From contig CALCEB010000167.1 of assembly GCA_937900045.1 (NCBI GenBank), positions 1-38,041 on the forward strand: 38,041 nt of DNA. The letters are read 5' to 3'. The translations under genes were made by a program, and so were the position numbers. The notes below the pieces were generated by a model. The model searched no databases. It was not told where the DNA came from and saw only the letters and a program-made list of their open reading frames with translations. Below are positions 8,408 to 15,917 of the stretch, one piece after another (position 1 is the stretch's first letter; each line of letters starts with the position of its first letter). This DNA comes from an uncultured Acidobacteriota bacterium (GTDB lineage: Bacteria > Acidobacteriota > Terriglobia > UBA7540).

Positions 8408-9310
8408 ATGTCGATGAAACTGCGGGTTATGCTGGTTGTGCTCCTTTTTGGCCTTGTCGGCTCGGTCCCGGTTTGGGCCGGCTCAGCGGTTGTGGGTTCG
8501 GTGGCTGGGAGCCTGAATGCGAGCGTTGGCGGACAGGCGCTATTGCCGAATGGCGTGATCTTTAGTGGCGACCGTTTGCAGGTGAAGGACGGAGCAGCGG
8601 TTGTGGCGCTGGATCACGGCAGCCGCATGGCCTTCGGACAGGACACTCAAGCGGGCTTTGTCCGGGATGCAAGCGGAGTGGCTGTAGTCCTGGAGTCCGG
8701 TAACGTTTCAATTTATCATCCGGCGGCGGGAAATGCGGTTCGGGTGATGGTTGGAAAGGTTGTGGTGAGTCCGGTAAGCGGCTACAAGTCGCTGGGTGAA
8801 GTCGCCATGATGAATGGTCTGATTGTGGTCACTTCCAAGCAGGGCTCGCTGAACGTTAACAACGATGGAAAGACCGTGAAGCTGGCGGAAGGCAAGACGC
8901 TGACCATCGCTCCGAAAACAGCGCGTGCTCCCCAAACCGGCGCATCGCAGAAACTTGCCGGGGGAAATACGGCTCTTGAAGCCGGAGCGCTGGGTGCCGC
9001 TGGCGCAGCAGCAGTCCTTGCTGGAATAGGCATGAAACGCGCAGGCGATGCCAAGACCGCTGCGCAACAAGCCAATGCAACTGCTGGTCAAGCGGTGACG
9101 GATGCGAACGCCGCCACGTCAGCGGCGAACGCCGCGGCCTCTGATGCTCTTGCCGCCCAGTCAACTGCCAACTTGGCGGGCTGCGCTATTAACAACCTTG
9201 GAGCGGACATGATCCCCCCCGCCTCAGGCGCCAATATCAACGTACCAAGCCCTTACGTTCCTCCGGCCGGGTTCACGTGCCCGCCCAACCCAAACGTGGG
9301 CTTTAACTAG
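8408..9310 (+). CDS. Exported FecR-like domain protein with Ala-rich helix
   Basis: 300 residues. A signal peptide (VMLVVLLFGLVGSVPVWAGS) is followed by a beta-rich FecR-like region. The phrases NGVIFSGDRLQVKDGAAVVAL and GSRMAFG resemble the 'threshold' part of FecR domains. Residues of about 190-260 are almost all Ala, Asn, Thr, Ser and Gln (for example AAQQANATAGQAVTDANAAT), predicting a long amphipathic helix or coiled coil. The tail is Pro- and Asn-rich with two cysteines. No sigma factor or TonB receptor is adjacent, so it is not a classical FecR signal relay; a periplasmic or surface structural role is possible. AAGGAG precedes the ATG. Strong promoter and terminator signals suggest a highly expressed single-gene transcript. 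Confidence 0.75.
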   Translation: MSMKLRVMLVVLLFGLVGSVPVWAGSAVVGSVAGSLNASVGGQALLPNGVIFSGDRLQVKDGAAVVALDHGSRMAFGQDTQAGFVRDASGVAVVLESGNVSIYHPAAGNAVRVMVGKVVVSPVSGYKSLGEVAMMNGLIVVTSKQGSLNVNNDGKTVKLAEGKTLTIAPKTARAPQTGASQKLAGGNTALEAGALGAAGAAAVLAGIGMKRAGDAKTAAQQANATAGQAVTDANAATSAANAAASDALAAQSTANLAGCAINNLGADMIPPASGANINVPSPYVPPAGFTCPPNPNVGFN

Positions 9311-9331
9311 GCTATTAATTGCACGGACGTT

Positions 9332-9371
9332 GAAAAAGCCTTGCTCAATAATGGGCAGGGCTTTTTCTGTT
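9332..9371 (+). terminator. Intrinsic terminator after the FecR-like gene
   Basis: GAAAAAGCCTTGC (9332-9344) and GCAGGGCTTTTTC (9355-9367) form a 13-pair stem with one G-U pair and a ten-base loop. The 3' arm supplies a T-run (CTTTTTCTGTTT). Confidence 0.85.
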
Positions 9372-9646
9372 TGGACGTGGCCTAGTCATTGTATCCACGT
9401 TAGAATGCACTACTTAAGATGGACTCGAAACCGCGTGTTTTTAGGCTGGTGTTTGGAAATTCAATTCCGCATCCAGCTTTCGACAGTCGTATTACTCAAA
9501 TCTTTGCCAATTGGTGCTGATTTCTTGGAGGGATGGGGAAGCGTAGGCCAGCGGCCTTTTTCACAAGTAATGCTGGCCCAGCCGATACCAGGGCGTGGTC
9601 GACAAAGCTCGGGTTTTTCCGTGCCTGCAGCGACATAACCCGCCTT

Positions 9647-9732
<86 letters not shown>

Positions 9733-9806
9733 GCAGCTTCATTATAATCCCTAACCCGGCGTAGCCGGGGCCAAAACAGACGCCCCGCCCAAGTCAATTG
9801 AACACG

Positions 9807-9832
9807 GTCATTCCCGCTTTAGCGGGAATGAC
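9807..9832. repeat. Perfect intergenic palindrome
   Basis: GTCATTCCCGCT, a TT loop and AGCGGGAATGAC form a 12-pair hairpin. Related GGAATGAC pieces recur at about 31014-31037, so this is one of the dispersed palindromic repeats. It might also end transcripts around the tRNA. Confidence 0.8.
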
Positions 9833-9951
9833 GGGCCCTGGGGCGATGGGAACCCACTTGCTGGGGCAGGCATTGGGCTTATGCTCGAACCGAGGGCCTT
9901 GCCAAAACCCGCTTCTGCTCTCTCCTCCATTTCTGATAAATTAGTCGCCGG

Positions 9952-11526
9952 ATGCTACCCCGGAAACTCACACCATTGGCGGCGATTGGCGGAACCTATG
10001 TTTGCCTCCTGGCATTGCACGGACCTCTACTCCGGCTCCCATATTATTGGGATGAGGCCGGATATTACATCCCCGCCGCCCTCGACTTCTACCATCATTT
10101 CCTGTTGATCCCTATCAGCACCCAGCCTATTGGCCACACACCGCTGCTATCCGTTTATCTTGGCGTTGTATGGCATATCCTAGGATTTTCGACCACTGTC
10201 ACCCGCGCCGCGCTGGTGTTGGTTGCCGCAGTCACAGTAGAGATCGTATTCGAGATTGGCCGCCGCGTTGCCGGGACTGAGGCCGGAGTCTGGAGCGGCT
10301 TGCTCCTGGCGCTTTCTCCGCTATTCTTCGCGCAAAGCTCGCTCGCATTTCTCGATTTGCCGGTGGCGCTGTTCACCACCTGGGCAATGCTGGCGCTCCT
10401 GGAAAACCGGTGGACTGCGTTTGCGGTTCTGGCATCGCTTGCCGAAATGACCAAGGAAACCGCCGTGGTCATGCTGCCCGTGGCTTGGGCTTTCGTCTGG
10501 CTGCGACGCCGCGAGCGAAGGCCCTGGGCCTGGGTTGCTCTCGCGGCCCCTTTAGTTCCGCTGAGCCTCTGGACGCTCTATTACCACGCAAGGACAGGAT
10601 ATTGGACGGGCAACGCGCAATACCTTCAGTATAACCTCTATGCCACACTCACGCCCTTGCGGGTCTGCCGGGGTTTTCTGGCGCGATGCGAGGAACTCTT
10701 CCTGGGAGGGTTCAACGGGCTGCTGACACTCGCGGTAATTGTAACGCTCCGATGGCTGCTCCGCAGTGATAAAGCCTCGAGTGTAAGAAACGCAGAGACC
10801 TTAGCAGCCGCCTCTGGCCAGCAATGCCTTTCAGATGCGGCCGGGCCAAACACCAAGAATACGGAGGACCTGTTTTTCCTTGCGGCAGGTCTTGCAACGA
10901 TCTATGTCGTCTTGCTCAGCGTAGTGGGGGGTGCAATCCTGCCCCGATATATGCTGCCGGTGTTTCCAGTCTTTTTTCTGGTTACAGTCGTGATCATCCT
11001 GAAATTGCCGAAACGGTTCGGGCGGTCTGTTCTTGCGGTTACGACGATTGCATTCATCGCTTGCTGGTTTTGGAATCCCCCTTATCCGTTTCCATACGAG
11101 GATAATCTCTCCTACGCTGATTTTATCCATCTTCACCAGCAGGCGGCGCAGTTTCTAGAGGCTCAGCCGCATGGATCGAGAATCCTTACGGCTTGGCCCG
11201 CTACGAATGAGTTGCAGCAACCGCTACTAGGTTATGTCGCGAGACCGCTCAACGTTGAAGCCGTCAACGGATTTACTTCAAAGGACTTTGATCACCCGCC
11301 CGCCTTCGATTTGCTTTACCTTTACTCCCGCAAGTGGGAGCCGCCCGGCAATCTGATCTTGCGATCCCGCCGCTGGCGGAATTTCCTCCGCCGGTTCTAC
11401 GACTACGCACCGCAGACGAGTGATCCGGATCTCATCTGGCGCTTTCATCTGAAGCTGATTCGGGAGTTTGAGAGGCGAGGACAATGGGTGAGGATATATG
11501 CAGCAGCTAAATCGGCAGCCCAATAG
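9952..11526 (+). CDS. GT39/ArnT-like membrane glycosyltransferase
   Basis: 524 residues with about ten hydrophobic segments. The first periplasmic loop carries WDEAGYY, the acidic pair used by dolichyl-phosphate-mannose/ArnT-type transferases (GT39/GT83, PMT superfamily), and LPISTQPIGHTPLLSVYLG resembles their conserved H/P loop. Such enzymes take a sugar from a polyprenyl phosphate and attach it to protein or lipid on the outer side of the inner membrane. Donor and acceptor are unknown. The C-terminal soluble part (about 390-524) has no recognised domain. No good ribosome-binding site precedes the ATG at 9952; TGATAAATT at about 9933-9941 could be an extended -10 for a near-leaderless transcript. 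Confidence 0.75.
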   Translation: MLPRKLTPLAAIGGTYVCLLALHGPLLRLPYYWDEAGYYIPAALDFYHHFLLIPISTQPIGHTPLLSVYLGVVWHILGFSTTVTRAALVLVAAVTVEIVFEIGRRVAGTEAGVWSGLLLALSPLFFAQSSLAFLDLPVALFTTWAMLALLENRWTAFAVLASLAEMTKETAVVMLPVAWAFVWLRRRERRPWAWVALAAPLVPLSLWTLYYHARTGYWTGNAQYLQYNLYATLTPLRVCRGFLARCEELFLGGFNGLLTLAVIVTLRWLLRSDKASSVRNAETLAAASGQQCLSDAAGPNTKNTEDLFFLAAGLATIYVVLLSVVGGAILPRYMLPVFPVFFLVTVVIILKLPKRFGRSVLAVTTIAFIACWFWNPPYPFPYEDNLSYADFIHLHQQAAQFLEAQPHGSRILTAWPATNELQQPLLGYVARPLNVEAVNGFTSKDFDHPPAFDLLYLYSRKWEPPGNLILRSRRWRNFLRRFYDYAPQTSDPDLIWRFHLKLIREFERRGQWVRIYAAAKSAAQ

Positions 11527-11672
11527 TAGCCAAAACACGAGCTTCATAGCGTGGCGGTTCCTTACGATGGGAGCGCCACCCCCCGGCCGGAACGGCGCCC
11601 ATCTTTTGCTTTCGGCTTCTTTCCCTGCCGCTGGAAGCGCCCGGTACGAGAAGCTAGGAACGATACTAATCC

Positions 11673-11702
11673 TTGACTTTTACTCCCCTCAAAAAATACA
11701 AT
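11673..11702 (+). promoter_or_regulatory. Probable sigma-70-type promoter of the GWxTD gene
   Basis: TTGACT (11673-11678), an 18-base spacer and TACAAT (11697-11702) lie just before the gene that begins at 11728, leaving a short leader of about 20 bases. Confidence 0.6.
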
Positions 11703-11727
11703 TCCAAGTGGACTCGGGGGTAATGAC

Positions 11728-13449
11728 ATGAAAGAAGAATTCCGGCAGTCTAAATCAGTGGAGCCGGGGGGTTCTGTTTACCCGGCGCGAACGCTAATCA
11801 TTTTAGCTTTCATTCTGTTTTTTACCTGCGGCGCCGCTCTCAGTTTATCAGGCCAAACAACCGCCAGCCTTTCCTCCAACAGCGAAGCCCGCCCGAAGAA
11901 GAAAAAGAAACTGACCCATGAGGAAAAGCGACGGCAAAAAGCCATCCGCAAGGAAATGGAGAGTCCTTATAAAAAGTGGCTGGATGAGGAGGTGCCCTAC
12001 ATCATCACTCCCGAAGAAAAGGCCTCATTCAAAAAGCTAACGACGGATGAAGAGCGGGAGCAATTCATCGAGGCGTTCTGGGAACGGCGCAATCCCAATC
12101 CTGGAAGCCCGGAAAACGAATTCAAGGAAGAGTATTACCGCCGCATCGCCTACGCCAACGAGCACTACAGTTCTGGTATGCCAGGCTGGAAGATGGACCG
12201 GGGGCGCATCTACATTATGTACGGGCCGCCGGATGAGATCGATGCGCATCCCAGCGGCGGCTCTTATGTGCGGCCACCGTGCGAGGGCGGCGGCGAAACC
12301 TCAACCTATCCCTTCGAGGATTGGACCTACCACTACATCGAAGGTATCGGGGAAAACATCCAGCTGGAATTTGTGGATCCCAGCATGTCCGGCGAGTATC
12401 ACCTGACCATGGACCCTGGCGAGAAGGACGCGTTGCTGCACGTCCCCGGCGCCGGCCTGACCGAGTACGAAATGATGAACGGCGGATCCAAGCTGGACCG
12501 CTTCCAGAACACGGACGGTACGACCATGGGTATGCCGATGGGCGGCCAACCGGAGAGCATGGAGGAGTTCACGCGGCTTGACCAGTTCGCCAAGATTTTC
12601 AGGCCCCCTGCCGTGAAGTTCAACGACTTGCGAGCCGTGGTGACGCACAAAATCTCTGCCCAACTTCTGCCTTTTAAGGTGAAGACGGACTACGTGCGGA
12701 TCACCAGCGAAAGCATCCTAACGCCCATCACCGTCCAAATCGCCAACAAAGACTTGGAGTTTCAAAATAAGGACGGCGTGATGCACGGGGTGGTTGACAT
12801 CTACGGACAGTTGAGCACGTTGGGTGGAAGGATTGCGAATTCCTTCCAGGACAGCGTGGTGCTGGACGTGCCTCAGCATGACTTTTCGAGCTACGTCAAC
12901 CGCCAGTCGGTTTACCAGAAGGCGGTGACCTTGCGACCGGGCCGCTATAAGCTGTCTTTAGTGCTGAAAGACGACACCAGCGGGCACATGGGATCGACCG
13001 ATCTTGGCATAATTGTACCGAATTACAACGATGACGGCCTGTCGGCGAGTTCGCTGATCCTTGCCGACCTGATTCAGCAATTGCCCACCAACGAAGTGGG
13101 AACCGGGCCGTTCGTGATCGGCAGCACCAAGGTGCGGCCCAGCGTCACGGCTTCCTTTAAGCGGGACCAGAACCTGGGGACGTATCTTCAGATTTACAAT
13201 CTGGGGGTGGATCCGAAAACGCACCGTCCCGACGCTGACATCCAATTTCAACTCTTGAAGGATGGTAAGACCATTTTCACTGCGACCGAGGTGGCAGCAA
13301 GGATTCAACACGCCTCCGAGCAAGTGACCTTCCGGAAAATCTTGCCGCTTGCGCCTTTGCAGCCGGGAGACTACACTGTTGCTATCAAGGTGACGGACAA
13401 CATTAAGAAGACCTCCATTCAGCCAAGCGCGACTTTCGCGGTGCATTAG
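11728..13449 (+). CDS. Exported GWxTD-domain protein
   Basis: 573 residues. An N-terminal hydrophobic segment (LIILAFILFFTCGAALSLSG) suggests export or membrane anchoring. It is followed by a lysine-rich linker and then the GWxTD domain: YKKWLDEEVPYIITPEEKAS, DEEREQFIEAFWERRNP, NEFKEEYYRRIAYANEHY and RGRIYIMYGPPDEID. The name-giving GWxTD reads GWKMD here. The domain is typical of Acidobacteriota and some other phyla and has no proven function. The remaining 350 residues are beta-rich with Ig-like endings (LQPGDYTVAIKVTDN). GGGGGT precedes the ATG. The following gene starts 47 bases later on the same strand and is probably co-transcribed. Confidence 0.85.
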   Translation: MKEEFRQSKSVEPGGSVYPARTLIILAFILFFTCGAALSLSGQTTASLSSNSEARPKKKKKLTHEEKRRQKAIRKEMESPYKKWLDEEVPYIITPEEKASFKKLTTDEEREQFIEAFWERRNPNPGSPENEFKEEYYRRIAYANEHYSSGMPGWKMDRGRIYIMYGPPDEIDAHPSGGSYVRPPCEGGGETSTYPFEDWTYHYIEGIGENIQLEFVDPSMSGEYHLTMDPGEKDALLHVPGAGLTEYEMMNGGSKLDRFQNTDGTTMGMPMGGQPESMEEFTRLDQFAKIFRPPAVKFNDLRAVVTHKISAQLLPFKVKTDYVRITSESILTPITVQIANKDLEFQNKDGVMHGVVDIYGQLSTLGGRIANSFQDSVVLDVPQHDFSSYVNRQSVYQKAVTLRPGRYKLSLVLKDDTSGHMGSTDLGIIVPNYNDDGLSASSLILADLIQQLPTNEVGTGPFVIGSTKVRPSVTASFKRDQNLGTYLQIYNLGVDPKTHRPDADIQFQLLKDGKTIFTATEVAARIQHASEQVTFRKILPLAPLQPGDYTVAIKVTDNIKKTSIQPSATFAVH

Positions 13450-13496
13450 CTTATTCGCAGGAGTAAAGCCTTGGAAAAAGGACTCTGGCGCTTGTT

Positions 13497-15296
13497 ATGA
13501 CCTTTCCGGACCGGCCGGTTCGCACATTCGTGACGGTCATCGCAGCGGGCATTTTGCTTGCTGTCGTGCTGCGCCCGGGGTATGGTGCGAATCAAGCTCG
13601 CTTGGGCCGGGTCACCGGGCGAGTGACGGACCGGCAGGGCAAACCGCTTGCTGACATCAGCGTGTTCGCAGTGGGGCCGTTGTTTGAATCCGGTTTTGCA
13701 TTTGGGACTACGGCGCTCCGGACCGTTACTGACACTCATGGGAGGTTTTTTCTGGCCTCGCTCGCGCCCGGGTGGTATGCCGTTCAAGTCCGGGCCTATG
13801 GCAAGGGACCGGACGTAACGCACAAGATTCGAGTTGAGGGCGGTACAACTTCTATCCACAACTTCGTCCTGGGCGTGATCCTCGGTTCCACCAAGCTTCA
13901 GACGCCAACATCCCGCAGCGTTCTCTCCGCGGCCGGCGACTGGAAATGGATTCTGCGAACCTCCGCGTGCATCCGTCCCATCTTGAGATTCGATGGCTCT
14001 ACCGGGGACGCTTCTCAGAATCCGCCCCCGAAGGCTCCCGTCATGCCTTCTGAGGTGATGGCGGGGCTTCTGCCCGGCAGTCCCTGGGAAGGCGGGACGA
14101 ACGCGGACACGGGTGAGCAGAATGTCTACGCGCTTTTCAAGGCTCTGTCGGACAATTCGGACATTCTCGTGGCCGGCGCCCTCTCATCCCAGGGTGTCTT
14201 GGGATCATCCCTCTTAGCCTCATACCGGCGGGATACCACGAGAGGAGACCGTCAGGAATTCAGCGTGGCAGTCCACCAACTGAATTTGACGGCAGGAATG
14301 CCAGGACCCGTATCTGGAGCCGCTTTTGCGCAGAGTGGCGCACAGGCGTTGAGCTTCAGGACGAGCCGCGAGATGCGTATTTCCGGCTCCCTGACCTTGA
14401 CCACGGGACTGGATGTGGATTATGTCAAGGCGGCAGGGGGCGCCGCAGAGGCACTTCCCCACATCAAGCTTGCCTACCAACTGGACGATGGCAGCCTGAT
14501 CAGCGTACAATATGGCGCCATCACACCCGACCAGGGAGCATCCCTGGCGGGGCGCGTGGCAGACCTCAGCGCATTTCCACAGATGTCAATGGCGGGAAGC
14601 CATATGGCTCTTGAAAAAGTCGATCACACCGAAGCCCGGTATGATCATCAACTGGGTTCCAAGGCTCACCTGCAGGTGGCTGTCTACCATGACGGGTTCG
14701 GCAACACGGCCGTGAATGCCATCGATCGCTCCCAATCCTGGGGCTGGCTTGAGGGATATGCGTTGCCGGCCCCCGTAGCCGGCGGCGCTGTCCTCAACGC
14801 TGGAAATTATAACTCCACAGGATTTCGCACGGGCATGAGCTTTCAGGTTAGCTCCAGCACTGTCGGCACGGTGCTTTACTCCTATGGTGACGCGCTCATC
14901 GTCAGACAGATGGAAAATCGTCCTTTGACCTACCCGGAACAGATTCAAGGATTGCTCAAGGCGGGCGCAGGACAATCCATGGGTGGAAAAATCACCACGA
15001 CCGTACCTCGGATGAAGACCCAGATCACAACCTCTTACTTCATAGCCCCGGGGGGCAGCGTTACGGTGATTGACCCTTACGGAATGGCTGGTGATGGAGT
15101 GATGCCTTACCTGGGAATAGAAATTCGTCAACCCCTGCCGAGCGTCGGATTCCTGCCAGCGCACTTTGAGGCGACGGCCGATTTCACCAATGTCCTCGGT
15201 CAGGGTTATTTTCCAGTTGCCCGAACCGGAGAAGAGCCGTTTATGATGACGGCAGCTTGCCGCGCGTTCCGGGGCGGCTTCTCCGTGCACTTCTGA
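13497..15296 (+). CDS. Carboxypeptidase-regulatory-like domain protein, probable outer-membrane barrel
   Basis: 599 residues. After a signal peptide (FVTVIAAGILLAVVL, cleavage near YGA) comes a CarboxypepD-regulatory/CNA-B-like fold (GRVTGRVTDRQGKPLADISV, then FFLASLAPGWYAVQVRAYG), as found at the start of TonB-dependent transporters. The remaining 430 residues alternate short polar and hydrophobic stretches and end FSVHF, an aromatic terminus typical of outer-membrane beta-barrels. No plug domain or TonB box is recognisable, so it is not a standard TonB receptor. The ATG at 13497 has only a distant AAGGA. Together with the upstream GWxTD protein it may form an envelope unit (inference). Confidence 0.65.
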   Translation: MTFPDRPVRTFVTVIAAGILLAVVLRPGYGANQARLGRVTGRVTDRQGKPLADISVFAVGPLFESGFAFGTTALRTVTDTHGRFFLASLAPGWYAVQVRAYGKGPDVTHKIRVEGGTTSIHNFVLGVILGSTKLQTPTSRSVLSAAGDWKWILRTSACIRPILRFDGSTGDASQNPPPKAPVMPSEVMAGLLPGSPWEGGTNADTGEQNVYALFKALSDNSDILVAGALSSQGVLGSSLLASYRRDTTRGDRQEFSVAVHQLNLTAGMPGPVSGAAFAQSGAQALSFRTSREMRISGSLTLTTGLDVDYVKAAGGAAEALPHIKLAYQLDDGSLISVQYGAITPDQGASLAGRVADLSAFPQMSMAGSHMALEKVDHTEARYDHQLGSKAHLQVAVYHDGFGNTAVNAIDRSQSWGWLEGYALPAPVAGGAVLNAGNYNSTGFRTGMSFQVSSSTVGTVLYSYGDALIVRQMENRPLTYPEQIQGLLKAGAGQSMGGKITTTVPRMKTQITTSYFIAPGGSVTVIDPYGMAGDGVMPYLGIEIRQPLPSVGFLPAHFEATADFTNVLGQGYFPVARTGEEPFMMTAACRAFRGGFSVHF

Positions 15297-15371
15297 GGCG
15301 GCTACAGCCGCGCCTTTTCGACCCGCCTTCGTTCCCTCAGAAACCCGGCCGGCAAGTCCCGTTCCCTCCGG

Positions 15372-15380
15372 TGCTACAAT
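15372..15380 (+). promoter_or_regulatory. Extended -10 upstream of the hldC-mfd operon
   Basis: TGCTACAAT has the extended -10 form (TGnTACAAT), 21 bases before the ATG at 15402. No good -35 box is visible. The string resembles the CTACAAT end of the dispersed hairpins, so promoter function is tentative. Confidence 0.4.
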
Positions 15381-15401
15381 GAGTTTACGGATTTCTCGCC
15401 C

Positions 15402-15917
15402 ATGAGACATCACTCAACTTCAACAGCCAGCAAAATACTTGAAACCGAACAGGCTGTGGAGACGGTCCGGCGATTGAAGCTCAAGGGTAAGCGCATTGTC
15501 TTCACGAACGGCTGCTTCGATCTGATTCACCCCGGCCACACCCGGTATCTGACGGAAGCCCGTAATCTCGGCGATTGCCTTCTGGTGGCCGTGAACAGTG
15601 ACCGGGGGGTCCGTGCCCTGAAGGGACCGCAGCGGCCCGTATTTCCCCAAGCTGAACGGGCGGAGATTCTGGCGGCTTTCGAGGCTGTGGATTACGTCAC
15701 TTTTTTTGACGAGCCCACACCCCGCGACCTGATCGCCCGAATCCTTCCGGACATCCTGGTCAAGGGATCGGACTGGGGGGCGGCCCAGATTGTGGGGCGG
15801 GAAGAGGTGGAGGCAGCCGGTGGAAGAGTGATCTCCATGCCGGTGGTTCAGGGCTATTCCACATCCGCAATTATTGAGGCGGTTCTTCACGCCACCCACT
15901 CAGATAAGAAATCGTAA
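15402..15917 (+). CDS. hldC: Heptose-1-phosphate adenylyltransferase (RfaE domain 2)
   Basis: 171 residues, a cytidylyltransferase-like nucleotidyltransferase. IVFTNGCFDLIHPGHTRYL includes the HxGH motif (His43, His46). VAVNSDRGVRALKGPQRPV and KGSDW are typical of the RfaE C-terminal domain, and the family's GYSTSAII end is present. It transfers AMP to heptose-1-phosphate to form ADP-heptose for LPS. The kinase half is encoded on the other strand at 6902-7900, so the pathway is split between two loci. The stop codon overlaps the ATG of mfd (TAATG), making this the first gene of a tight operon. The symbol follows the stand-alone form; rfaE2 is a synonym. Confidence 0.9.
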   Translation: MRHHSTSTASKILETEQAVETVRRLKLKGKRIVFTNGCFDLIHPGHTRYLTEARNLGDCLLVAVNSDRGVRALKGPQRPVFPQAERAEILAAFEAVDYVTFFDEPTPRDLIARILPDILVKGSDWGAAQIVGREEVEAAGGRVISMPVVQGYSTSAIIEAVLHATHSDKKS

